A stretch of 64,000 nucleotides of DNA, from contig JAICLZ010000007.1 of NCBI GenBank assembly GCA_025929535.1, positions 1 through 64,000 on the forward strand, written 5' to 3'. Below, piece by piece: positions 7,897 through 15,779 of the stretch. The number at the start of each line of letters is the position of its first letter. Position 1 is the stretch's first letter. The position numbers and the translations under genes were made by a program. The notes under the pieces are model-generated. The model did not search any database and was not told the DNA's origin. It saw only the letters and a list, made by a program, of their open reading frames with translations. Origin of the DNA: Gemmatimonadaceae bacterium (GTDB taxonomy: Bacteria > Gemmatimonadota > Gemmatimonadetes > Gemmatimonadales > Gemmatimonadaceae).

Positions 7897-8516
7897 TGAA
7901 TTACCAACCCCACCCCTGATCCTGCAGCTACCGGCTCCCGCTCTCGTGCATACGAGCGAACCGATCGCTTGAGCTCCGTCGCGATTCCCTCCACGCTGGC
8001 CGGGTCGCCTTTTACACGAGACATGAACCACGCCCCTTCGAGCGTGGCGACGATGAATCGCGCGAGTCGCGCCGTGTCTGCGTCCTCGCTGAGTCGCGGC
8101 CGCGCCTCCCACAGCACGGCTTCGATCTGATCGGCCCAGCGTTGAAAGAGCGCATCGACGAGCTGCCGAAACCCCTCGTGGTTCGAGGCCATCTCGGTTG
8201 CGAGCGCGCCGCACGGCGTTCCGGCGGGACATCCGCCCTTCGCCGAGATGACGGCATCGATGAATCGCGTGAGCCGCTCGATCGGCTCGATCGTTGGCTC
8301 ACGCAGCGCAACGAGTCCACGCTCGGCGAAGCTCTCGAACTGGAGCTTGAGCACTGCGTAGCCCAGCTCCTCCTTCGACTTGAAGTAGTGGTAGAAATGG
8401 CCTTTGCCACACAGGCCGGACTCGCGAATCACGTCGTCGATCGACGTGTCGCTGAAGCCCTGTCGCCGCATGACTGCTGTTGCGGCCTCCACTATTTGCG
8501 TTCGCCGATCTTTCAT
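7893..8516 (-). CDS. TetR-family transcriptional repressor
   Basis: 207 residues from the ATG at 8516 (MKDRRTQIVEAATAVM). The helix-turn-helix is FSDTSIDDVIRESGLCGKGHFYHYFKSKEEL, standard for TetR. The ligand-binding half contains GCPAGTPCGALATEMA, a cysteine-containing segment seen in the AcrR/YxaF-like branch. The start is chosen because a -35/-10 promoter ends about 8 bp upstream and the longer frame would run through it. The gene overlaps the sigma factor by four bases. Inverted repeats in and upstream of its promoter suggest self-repression. Confidence 0.88.
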   Translation of the reverse strand: MKDRRTQIVEAATAVMRRQGFSDTSIDDVIRESGLCGKGHFYHYFKSKEELGYAVLKLQFESFAERGLVALREPTIEPIERLTRFIDAVISAKGGCPAGTPCGALATEMASNHEGFRQLVDALFQRWADQIEAVLWEARPRLSEDADTARLARFIVATLEGAWFMSRVKGDPASVEGIATELKRSVRSYAREREPVAAGSGVGLVIQ

Positions 8517-8523
8517 GGAAGCG

Positions 8524-8552
8524 AAGATAAGACCGGCCAGTCCATAAGTCAA
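8524..8552 (-). promoter_or_regulatory. Promoter of the tetR-sigma operon
   Basis: On the minus strand, TTGACT (8552-8547) and TATCTT (8529-8524) are separated by exactly 17 bp, close to the -35 TTGACA and -10 TATAAT of the main sigma factor. The -10 ends only 7 bp before the ATG at 8516, so transcription would start at or next to the start codon and the mRNA would be nearly leaderless. Seen in sequence; activity is inferred. Confidence 0.6.
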
Positions 8553-8566
8553 GTAAACGTTTGACT
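8547..8566. promoter_or_regulatory. Inverted repeat over the tetR -35 element (operator candidate)
   Basis: AGTCAA at 8547-8552 is mirrored by TTGACT at 8561-8566 across an 8-bp spacer, and the spacer region contains AAACGTTT (8555-8562). The left arm is itself the -35 box of the tetR promoter, so a bound TetR dimer would block RNA polymerase. The right arm also gives a TTGACT with TACACA 17 bp further on the plus strand, but no rightward gene follows. Confidence 0.5.
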
Positions 8567-8611
8567 ACTTTGCAAGCTCTTGCTACACAGAGAGTTGCGC
8601 CATAGGAGTAA

Positions 8612-8635
8612 ATACCTGACCGTTCGGGTAGGTAT
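8612..8635. promoter_or_regulatory. Second inverted repeat upstream of tetR
   Basis: ATACCTGACCG (8612-8622) is mirrored by CGGGTAGGTAT (8625-8635) around a central TT, with 9 of 11 positions paired. The CCG-TT-CGG core with flanking GGT/ACC arms is a shape often seen in TetR-type operators. It lies about 96 bp upstream of the tetR start. Binding by the adjacent TetR is inference. The remaining sequence of 8636-8727 holds a 16-bp palindrome at 8691-8706 just past the helicase stop, possibly part of its terminator. Confidence 0.4.
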
Positions 8636-8727
8636 CGGAGGGCGGTCGAGTTTGACTCGCCAGTCCTAACGCGCTGCGCCGTATCGATTTGCGCGATCGA
8701 TCGCGCTGGATTCCTCGCGTCATGGCT

Positions 8728-11367
8728 TCAGCGCGAGCGCCGCCTGCGTCGCCCCGGCCCTCCGCCCCCACGCTTGTCGCCGCCGCGTTTGGGCGCTGCG
8801 CCGTTGAGCGGATGCTCGCGGACACGCTCCGGCGCTCGCTCGCGCTCGACCTCGTCCGGCATCCACGGGCGCTCCAGCAGCTCCTGCAGCTCATCCAGCG
8901 TCGCGGCACGAACCGATCCGCGCGCGCCCCGATGCACGGCGAAGCGCAGCGGACGATCGAGCGCCGGGAGCTCACTCTCGTGCAGCGTGCGCGCCATCTT
9001 TTCGGGCAGGCGCAGCCGCGCAACTCCGCCCACTCCGTCCTCCACATCGTAATCGATCGGCACTTCGTGGTCGCGTACGAGGACGGAGCCCGGCAGCGCG
9101 AGCCAGCGCTTTCGCACCGGGGCAGGCACGATCCTGTCCGCATCGATGACGAGCGGCGCCGAGCGAAGCTCATCGAGCGAGCTCACGCCCTCGAGCAACT
9201 TCGCGTACACCTCCGCGAGCTCCGCGAGCGAGAGCCCGGGGGTCGTGCCGCCGCTCCGCCGATAGACATCCCGGATCTCTTCGATCGCAGCACGATTCCG
9301 CTTCACCGCCGGATGCCGCGCCTCGACGCGCGCGAGCGACTCCGCGATCTTTTGCCGAGCCTGTGCGGCGAGCTCCGGCGGGAACTGCTCGACCGGCTCC
9401 TCCTCGCGGCCCAGCTCGAACCCGAAGTACGTGATCTGGCTGCGCAGCACGAGTGGAGCGCGCTTGCGATGCGCATCGAACACGAGCTGCGGCGGGGCAT
9501 GCGTCGCGTACTTCATGATCAGATCGTACGGGATCTGCGTCCCCTCGATCGCTGCGCGCGGAATCCCCATGCGGTCCGCGAAATAGCGCAGCTCGCCCGC
9601 GATCGCGCCGTAGCTCGAGCACACGCTCGTCTTCGACACGCGCGCCTCTTCCCCGCTCGCGGTCCGCTCCTCGATCACGAGATCGAACGGCATGATGCGC
9701 GCGAGGAGATCCGCGAACTGCCGCGCGACGGCTTCGCCCGCGATCGGCAGCTGTGCCGGCAGATCGAGCTCGAGGCTCCGATAGATGCTCGCCATGCCGA
9801 GTGCGGCATCCTCGACCGTCTTGACCAGCGCGCCGCGCTCCTCCGCCCATTCCTCGATTCCCTCCGCGAAGAGATAGCGCGGCAGCCCGTACACCTCGCC
9901 CTTGTAACCGTGCGCGGCGTACGCGTCGGCGAACAGATTGTACGCGGTGAGATTGTCGCTCCCGGGCACGACCAGCCCGCGCAGGTCGCGCTCCTCGCGC
10001 GTCATGCGGTGCAGCGATTCGATCGACGCCATGATCGTGACGTACGGCACGAGCGACTCGCTCGCGTGCACCAGCAGCTCCGCCCACGGGCGATCCACCG
10101 GCAGCGCTTCCACCGCTGCGCCGTATTGCGACAGCCGCCCATTCTCGATGATGCCGCGCGACTCGAGCAGCTGCACCGCCTGCCTGTACGACGCGCGATC
10201 GAGCGGCACCGGAAGCTCGAGCTCGTCCGCGCGCACACCGAGCCCAGCGCACGTGAGGGCCACGCGCTCGGAGTCGCCGGCGAGCTGAAACTCGGGCTCG
10301 GTGGGGCGGAGCGATTTGAAGCGAATGTCCCGATCGCTGAGGATGAACACGCGGCCGCCGGCGACGCGTCCGTGTACGCGCCCCGCCATCTGCAGAATCT
10401 CGTTGGCGCCCAGGTGCACGCGGGTGAGCACGTTCTTCCCGCCCTCGATGAGATTCGTGAAGCGCATGTCCTCGATCACGACCGTATCCAGCCCGTGCAC
10501 GTTGAGCGCGCTCTGCCCCGCTGCCGTCATGCTCAACAGATAAGGCTTGCGTACGTCGCCCTCGAGAAAGGGGCGGATGATCCGGATCGGCTCGCCGCCA
10601 TGATAGAACGCCGCGTTGATGCGCGGATAGCGGCGCTGCACGAACCCCGCGACGTCCTCCACTGCCGCACGCGTGGGCAGGAACACGCCCACACCGCGCT
10701 TCTCCTTCTGCACATGGCGCAGAAACGTCTCGTCCAGAAAGTCGAGCGTCTTGCGGTGCACGACATTCACCTGTGCCGCCTTGTCGGGATCGAACGCGGT
10801 GGTCTCGAGCACGGCGGCCGAATTCAGGTAGCGCGCGTAGAACGTCGGGTCCACCGTAGCCGAGAGCCAGATGAACCGGCAGCCGACACGTTTGCCGAGC
10901 GCGAGACAGAGCTCGAGCTCCGCCGATGTCTGATGGATCTCGTCGACGATGAGCGTGTCCTGCGCGAAGATGTCGCCATCCTGAAACCAGCGCCGCGCGA
11001 TTCCGGTGGTCACGATCACGACGTTCCAGCTCGGCGTTTCCGGCGTGGCCTCGCGCTCGCGATTGACGACGCCAACGCGCAGCCCGGTGCTGCCGAGAAT
11101 CGTTTCGGCGATGGGGCGGATCGCGAGCGTTTTCCCCGTGCCCGTGCCGGCGACGATGCCGAATCCCTTGCCGGCTCCGGCGAGCTCGAGAATCTCTTCG
11201 CCGTGCTCGCGCTCGAGCAGCGTATCGAGATGAAGCTGCACGGCGAGCTCGATCGTCTCACACGCTGCGCGCGTGGGTGCGATGACGATGATGCGTCCCG
11301 TCGATGGCTCCGCGGCCGCGAATGCTTCACGATCCGGCGGAAGATAGTGATCACGAACGTGACGCAA
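8728..11367 (-). CDS. DEAH-type ATP-dependent RNA helicase (HrpA/HrpB-like)
   Basis: 879 residues of superfamily 2. The Walker A motif is GTGTGKT (about residues 73-79), motif II is DEIH in place of DEAH, motif III is SAT, and the helicase C-terminal domain ends with the motif VI-like QMAGRVHGR. A long middle and C-terminal region (about 400 residues) resembles the ratchet/HA2 part of DEAH helicases but is divergent. The last 30 residues are strongly basic (GGGGPGRRRRRSR), as in many RNA-binding helicases. The start lies 10 bp after the stop of the Gln-rich gene, so the two may share a transcript. The exact RNA substrate is unknown. Confidence 0.8.
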   Translation of the reverse strand: MRHVRDHYLPPDREAFAAAEPSTGRIIVIAPTRAACETIELAVQLHLDTLLEREHGEEILELAGAGKGFGIVAGTGTGKTLAIRPIAETILGSTGLRVGVVNREREATPETPSWNVVIVTTGIARRWFQDGDIFAQDTLIVDEIHQTSAELELCLALGKRVGCRFIWLSATVDPTFYARYLNSAAVLETTAFDPDKAAQVNVVHRKTLDFLDETFLRHVQKEKRGVGVFLPTRAAVEDVAGFVQRRYPRINAAFYHGGEPIRIIRPFLEGDVRKPYLLSMTAAGQSALNVHGLDTVVIEDMRFTNLIEGGKNVLTRVHLGANEILQMAGRVHGRVAGGRVFILSDRDIRFKSLRPTEPEFQLAGDSERVALTCAGLGVRADELELPVPLDRASYRQAVQLLESRGIIENGRLSQYGAAVEALPVDRPWAELLVHASESLVPYVTIMASIESLHRMTREERDLRGLVVPGSDNLTAYNLFADAYAAHGYKGEVYGLPRYLFAEGIEEWAEERGALVKTVEDAALGMASIYRSLELDLPAQLPIAGEAVARQFADLLARIMPFDLVIEERTASGEEARVSKTSVCSSYGAIAGELRYFADRMGIPRAAIEGTQIPYDLIMKYATHAPPQLVFDAHRKRAPLVLRSQITYFGFELGREEEPVEQFPPELAAQARQKIAESLARVEARHPAVKRNRAAIEEIRDVYRRSGGTTPGLSLAELAEVYAKLLEGVSSLDELRSAPLVIDADRIVPAPVRKRWLALPGSVLVRDHEVPIDYDVEDGVGGVARLRLPEKMARTLHESELPALDRPLRFAVHRGARGSVRAATLDELQELLERPWMPDEVERERAPERVREHPLNGAAPKRGGDKRGGGGPGRRRRRSR

Positions 11368-11377
11368 TGTCGTTCAG

Positions 11378-11908
11378 TTATCCCGGCCGGCGCGTAGAAA
11401 ATGACGAATGCGGAGGACGCTGCGGTTTTTCGGTGTGCGGACGCGGCGCGGGCGCGACGCGCTCCTGCGTGCGCGGCGGCGGCGATGGCGGTGCATGGCT
11501 GGCGGCGGCGCGCTTCTCCTGCTCCTCACGCTGCCGCTGCGCCTCCGCGCGCTGCCGCTCCTGTGCGTCGCGCTGCTGTTGCTGCTGCTGGGCATCGCGC
11601 TGCTGTTGCTGCTGCGCGGCGCGCTCCTGCTCTGCACGCGAGGGCGTTTGATTTTGCGGAGCGAAGCTGCGCTCCGTGCCCGGCGCCTCGCTTCCGAACA
11701 CGACACGCGCGTTGAGCGGCCGCTTCCGAATGGCCGTGGCGCAATCGGTGGGCGCGGGCTGATGCGCGGGCGGTACGCCGTCGATCCAGATTCGGCACAT
11801 TCCCGGAGGCGGCCGGTGGCTCTCGGGCACACCGCTCGAATTCGATTGTGCGTGGAGTGTCGCCGCAGACAATGCAAAGCCGGCGAGGAGTGCTGCGAAA
11901 TGCTTCAT
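11378..11908 (-). CDS. Secreted Gln/Arg-rich low-complexity protein
   Basis: 176 residues from the ATG at 11908, which gives a clean signal peptide (MKHFAALLAGFALSAATLHAQ). A short Pro-rich segment with two cysteines (PPPGMCRIWIDGVPP ... PTDCATAIRKRP) follows. About 60 residues are then dominated by Gln, Arg, Glu and Ala, with two near-identical runs of QQQQQ-RDAQ. The end is Pro/Arg-rich. The Cys-containing part resembles small periplasmic proteins of this kind in soil bacteria, but I cannot name a family. The long plus-strand frame full of leucine over this stretch is the complement of the Gln codons and is not a gene. Confidence 0.6.
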   Translation of the reverse strand: MKHFAALLAGFALSAATLHAQSNSSGVPESHRPPPGMCRIWIDGVPPAHQPAPTDCATAIRKRPLNARVVFGSEAPGTERSFAPQNQTPSRAEQERAAQQQQQRDAQQQQQQRDAQERQRAEAQRQREEQEKRAAASHAPPSPPPRTQERVAPAPRPHTEKPQRPPHSSFSTRRPG

Positions 11909-12130
11909 GGTGCTCCCGGAGTCGTGTAGCATACCCTCCAAAGGCAGGGCGAGTGCCACGATTGCCGGGTTGCGCGAGTCCCGCAAGCCGCTGTCACATA
12001 AAGACTTGGACAATGGGAGCAGATCAGTGGAGATGACCCTGTCCTCCGAACGGGACACATGCGTCTCGGGAGCGGGACGACCGAGCACCGTTCAACTTGT
12101 CAGCACGGCTGGCGCCGCGCCATGAGGAGA

Positions 12131-12556
12131 TCAGCCCGAGCCGTTGCGCCCGCTGCCCGCCGGAGGAAGGAGCATGACCGGAACGTTCCGCGAGCGCGCC
12201 GCGCTGAGCAGCGCGTCCAGCACGTTTTCCGCGCCCCACGGAATGGCCGCAAGCAGTGATTCGTGCGGCTCCGTCATTCCGATCAGCGTGATCTCTCCGT
12301 CGCCGTTCGGCGCGCAGACGAGCGTCGAGTAGCGAAGCGCCTCGAACGCATGCTCGACCATGTCCGGCGGGAGCTCGCGCGCCGCCTGCGTGACGATCAC
12401 GCGCTGCGATCCACTCTCCAACCGGTTGCGCACGATCTCCGTCACACGCTCACCCGCCCCATCTTCGGTCAGCGAGACGCTCTCGATGACCCGTCGCTGT
12501 GCGCGCTCGCGCACGTGCGTGCGTTTGTTCACGTCTTCATTCTCGATCACGTGCAT
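12131..12556 (-). CDS. Degenerate DUF2064-like protein (N-terminus missing)
   Basis: 141 residues if started at the ATG at 12556. The C-terminal 90 residues follow the DUF2064 (nucleotidyl/glycosyl-transferase-like) pattern: VIVTQAARELPPDMVEHAFEAL, then VCAPNGDGEITLIGM, IPWGAENVL and VMLLPP. The family normally begins with an NTP-binding loop containing KTRL and has GSDSP before the LP turn. Here the loop region is absent and GSDSP is replaced by TQAAR, so catalysis is unlikely. It could be a decaying copy or a regulatory relative. A longer frame to 12673 has no better start signal. Confidence 0.5.
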   Translation of the reverse strand: MHVIENEDVNKRTHVRERAQRRVIESVSLTEDGAGERVTEIVRNRLESGSQRVIVTQAARELPPDMVEHAFEALRYSTLVCAPNGDGEITLIGMTEPHESLLAAIPWGAENVLDALLSAARSRNVPVMLLPPAGSGRNGSG

Positions 12557-12723
12557 CGAACCTCGCCCGGCGCGTGAAAATGGATTCTCCCTTTGCGAGC
12601 ACCAACCACGACATGCACAAGTCGCGCTAGGGGAATACACCAATCGCAAAACAGGTTCCGAATTTTTTTTCATGCGCCGACGTGACCGTGCTCTCGGCGC
12701 TGCGCGTGACCCGAGTCACAGCT

Positions 12724-13803
12724 TCAATCGCCAAAAGAAATCCCCGTCGCGCGCGCTGTAAGCATCACGTCATGTTCGAGCTCTACACGCTTCGGCGCCT
12801 TCAGCACCTCCGCGATGGGAACGCACACGATGTGGGGTGACTGCAGCGCGACCATCTCACCCCACCGCTCGTCCGCGATCGCGCGTACGGCCGCTCCGCC
12901 GAACCGCGTCGCGAGAAGGCGATCGTAGCCGGTGGGCATTCCACCACGCTGCAGGTGGCCGAGCACGAGGGAGCGGCACTCCTTGTCCGTGCGCTTCTGA
13001 ATCTCGCGACCGATCGAGTCCGCAATTCCTCCCACGCGATGCGCCTCACCGAGGAGGGAATCGCCCAACGTGGCCTTGCCTCCCCCAATGGGAAATGCGC
13101 CTTCAGCCGCAACCACGATGGAGAAGTGGCGACCGGCGCGATCGCGACTGCGGATCTTGTCGCACACCCGTTCAATGTTGTACGGAATCTCGGGGATGAG
13201 AATCACATCCGCCGTGCCCGCGAGCCCGCTGTACAGCGCGATGAATCCGGCATCGCGACCCATCACCTCGAGCACGATCACACGGTCGTGGCTCTCCGCC
13301 GTGGTGTGCAGCTTGTCGATCGCATCGATCGCCGTCGACACGGCGGTATCGAATCCGAAGCTGGTGATGGTGCAGCTGACATCGTTGTCGATCGTCTTCG
13401 GCACCGCCACGATCTTCACTCCCTTCTGGTACAGCCTCTGCGCGATCGCCAGCGACCCATCGCCTCCGATCGTGAGAATCGCGTCGATGCCCAGCTCGTT
13501 CGCACGATCGATCAGCTCGTCGGAGCGATCGATCTCGACGATGCTTCCGTCGGGCTGCCGCTCGGGAAAATGAAAGGGATTGCCGCGATTGGTCGTGCGG
13601 AGGATCGTGCCGCCCAGGTGTCCGATGCCACTCACGGAGGCACGATTGAGCGCGATCACTTCGTCTTCGCCGAGGAGTCCGGCATAGCCGCGCTTGATGC
13701 CGAGCACGTCCCAACCACGATCGAAAGCCGAGAGCACGGCCGCGCGAATGACTGCGTTGAGCCCGGGCGCGTCGCCGCCGCCGGTGGAGATTGCTATGCG
13801 CAT
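12724..13803 (-). CDS. pfkA: 6-phosphofructokinase
   Basis: 359 residues from the ATG at 13803 (MRIAISTGGGDAPGLNAVIR). It phosphorylates fructose 6-phosphate to the 1,6-bisphosphate in glycolysis. Motifs seen: the GGGDAPGLN nucleotide loop, TIGGDGS, the catalytic PKTIDNDV, MGRDAGFIAL for fructose 6-phosphate binding, and LGHLQRGGMPTGYDR. The GGDGS motif is of the ATP-using type, while the lysine in PKTIDND is typical of pyrophosphate-using or mixed group III enzymes, so the phosphate donor is uncertain. It stands alone, divergent from the pseudopilin gene. A short GTGAC/GTCAC hairpin lies just past the stop. Confidence 0.92.
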   Translation of the reverse strand: MRIAISTGGGDAPGLNAVIRAAVLSAFDRGWDVLGIKRGYAGLLGEDEVIALNRASVSGIGHLGGTILRTTNRGNPFHFPERQPDGSIVEIDRSDELIDRANELGIDAILTIGGDGSLAIAQRLYQKGVKIVAVPKTIDNDVSCTITSFGFDTAVSTAIDAIDKLHTTAESHDRVIVLEVMGRDAGFIALYSGLAGTADVILIPEIPYNIERVCDKIRSRDRAGRHFSIVVAAEGAFPIGGGKATLGDSLLGEAHRVGGIADSIGREIQKRTDKECRSLVLGHLQRGGMPTGYDRLLATRFGGAAVRAIADERWGEMVALQSPHIVCVPIAEVLKAPKRVELEHDVMLTARATGISFGD

Positions 13804-13899
13804 CAGCGAAGGAAAGAGAATGCTCGGTGGAGGGATGAACCGGTGCAGCACCCTCGCTGCCGGCTTCTATATATCGCGCTCCCCAGGCAATGGGAATCT

Positions 13900-14319
13900 A
13901 TGCGAAAGGGATACACACTGCTCGAACAGCTCGTGGTCCTCGCCGTGATGACGATACTGCTAACGCTCGTCGGGCCGCGAACGCTGTCGGCGCTCGACCG
14001 CTCCGCCGTCCGCAACGCGCGACGACAACTCGTCTCCGCACTCGGCGCCGCCCGCGGCTCGGCGCAATCGCGCGCCGAACGGGTTTCCGTCGCCATGGAT
14101 AGTGCCGGGGGGCTGCTGCGAGTTCTCTCCGGCGCAGACACATTGCTCGTACGCCCGTTGCGCGCCGAGCTCGGCGTGGCATTCTCGGCTTCTCGCGACA
14201 CCATCACGTACGGCGCGAGCGGGCGAGGATACGGGGCAGCCAACTCCACGATCGTGCTGACTCGCGGCGCCGCGTCAGAAACGGTGTACGTCGCCCGGCT
14301 GGGGCGCGCGCGATGGTGA
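13900..14319 (+). CDS. Type IV pilin-like pseudopilin (GspH/FimT type)
   Basis: 139 residues. The N-terminus MRKG/YTLLEQLVVLAVMTILLTLV is a textbook type III signal: a short basic leader, cleavage after Gly4, Glu at +5 of the mature protein, then a hydrophobic helix. The rest is a small beta-rich domain, as in minor pseudopilins of type II secretion or type IV pili. GGGAA a few bases upstream can serve as ribosome-binding site, and TATATAT at 13868-13874 lies in the divergent promoter region. No other pilus or secretion gene is adjacent, so it is an orphan copy here. Confidence 0.75.
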   Translation: MRKGYTLLEQLVVLAVMTILLTLVGPRTLSALDRSAVRNARRQLVSALGAARGSAQSRAERVSVAMDSAGGLLRVLSGADTLLVRPLRAELGVAFSASRDTITYGASGRGYGAANSTIVLTRGAASETVYVARLGRARW

Positions 14320-14322
14320 GCG

Positions 14323-15585
14323 TTACGCCACCGATGCGGCGACGGTGCCGAAATCGTATCCGGGCACCGAGATGCGCGGTATCGGCTGCCCGAGTGTGCG
14401 CTCGATGAGGCGCACCATGGAGATCTCGTCGGCGGCCATGAAGGTGAAGGCGTCGCCCGTTGCCGCCGCGCGGCCCGTACGACCGATGCGATGCACATAG
14501 TCCTCGGCCTGCGCAGGCACGTCGTAGTTGATCACGTGCGAGATGCCGGCGATGTCCAGTCCACGTTGCGCAATGTCGGTTGCAACGAGCACCCGGATCG
14601 TACCCTTCCTGAATTGATCGAGCGCATCGGTGCGCTGCCCCTGCGACTTCTCCGAATGCATCGCGAGCGCGGAGATCCCCTCGCTGTCGAGCTTGCGCAC
14701 CACCTTGTCCGCGCCATGCTTGGTGCGCGTGAACACGAGCACGGAGTCGAGCTCGATCTTTCGCAGCAGCTCCACGAGAAGATCGCTCTTCCGGTCGCGC
14801 GGCACGGGATACACGGCATGTGTCACCGTGTTCGCGGCCTGCGTGCGCATGCCCACCTGGACGACGACCGGCTTCCGCAGGTACTTGCGCGCGAGCGCCT
14901 CCACTTCGGGCGGCATCGTCGCGCTGAACAGCAGCGTCTGCCGGTACTTGGGGATCTCGGCGACGATCCGATTGAGCTGCGGCGCGAACCCCATGTCGAG
15001 CATCCGGTCGGCCTCGTCGAGCACCAGCACCTCGAGGTCGTCGAAGGCAACGTTCTGGCGCTCCATGTGGTCGAGCAGCCGACCGGGTGTTGCGACGATC
15101 ACGTCGACGCCGGCGCGGAGTGCCTGCTCCTGGGGTCCCAGCGGAACGCCACCGTAGATGTCGGCGACTACGAGTCCACTGTGCTCGGCGTATCGGGCGA
15201 AGCTCTCCTTCACCTGCACTGCCAATTCGCGGGTGGGCGTGAGAATGAGGGCGCGTGCGCGACGGGGGCCGCCGAGCAGCCGTTGAACGATCGGGAGGGT
15301 GAACGCGGCGGTTTTGCCGGTGCCGGTCTGGGCGAGCCCCATGATGTCTCGTCCACGCAGAATCAGCGGTATGGCGCGAGCCTGAATCGGTGTGGGCTCG
15401 GTGTAGCCTGCGTCGGCTACGGCGCGGAGCAGCTCCGGCGCGAGCATCAGCTCGGCGAAGCTCGCGGGCGCGCCCGTCTGGGATGTTTCGATGATGACTG
15501 TCAAAATGCTCTCGAATCTGGCGCCGGGGCCGCAAGTCCATCGCGTGTGCGATGGGGCCGGCGCGCTGGGTGTGTCGCGAGACAC
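14323..15585 (-). CDS. DEAD-box ATP-dependent RNA helicase (RhlE-like)
   Basis: Up to 420 residues. All DEAD-box motifs are visible: the Q motif GYTEPTPIQ, Walker A AQTGTGKT, PTRELA, GG, TPGRLLD, DEAD, SAT, then VFTRTKHGADKVV, ATDIAQRGLD and HRIGRTGR. These enzymes remodel RNA or RNP in the cytoplasm, often in ribosome assembly or RNA decay. The C-terminus is short, as in compact RhlE proteins. The GTG at 15585 has GAGG 7 bp upstream; a TTG at 15504, just before VIIETSQTG, would give the usual short N-terminus and is equally possible. It ends three bases from the pseudopilin gene. Confidence 0.9.
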   Translation of the reverse strand: MSRDTPSAPAPSHTRWTCGPGARFESILTVIIETSQTGAPASFAELMLAPELLRAVADAGYTEPTPIQARAIPLILRGRDIMGLAQTGTGKTAAFTLPIVQRLLGGPRRARALILTPTRELAVQVKESFARYAEHSGLVVADIYGGVPLGPQEQALRAGVDVIVATPGRLLDHMERQNVAFDDLEVLVLDEADRMLDMGFAPQLNRIVAEIPKYRQTLLFSATMPPEVEALARKYLRKPVVVQVGMRTQAANTVTHAVYPVPRDRKSDLLVELLRKIELDSVLVFTRTKHGADKVVRKLDSEGISALAMHSEKSQGQRTDALDQFRKGTIRVLVATDIAQRGLDIAGISHVINYDVPAQAEDYVHRIGRTGRAAATGDAFTFMAADEISMVRLIERTLGQPIPRISVPGYDFGTVAASVA

Positions 15586-15779
15586 GTTCGTGCCTCGCTT
15601 GCCGGTCCATGCCCCCGAGGTGAAATCGAGCGGGGTGCGGACGCGGTACAGCGACCTGTGGTGCTCTAGTTTCCCTGTCCCGCTCCGGGGACAGACTGCG
15701 CGAGCGCCTGAGAACGCAGGAGTGCCTGGTATTCTCTTCTCGATTGTGGGAAGAAAGTTAACTCTTTGGGGTCAACGCG

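Noticed and set aside
8691-8706. GCGCGATC/GATCGCGC 16-bp palindrome as a regulator site
   Set aside because: It lies directly after the helicase stop and consists of GATC/CGCG words that are frequent in this GC-rich DNA; a terminator role or chance is more likely.
8689-11397. Plus-strand open frame of about 900 codons opposite the DEAH helicase
   Set aside because: It is the antisense of a well-supported helicase with all motifs; the translation is Arg/His/Asp-rich without any recognisable domain, a usual by-product of high GC.
11408-11929. Leucine-rich plus-strand frame that looks like a membrane protein
   Set aside because: The leucine runs are the complement of the CAG/CAA glutamine codons of the Gln-rich secreted protein on the other strand.
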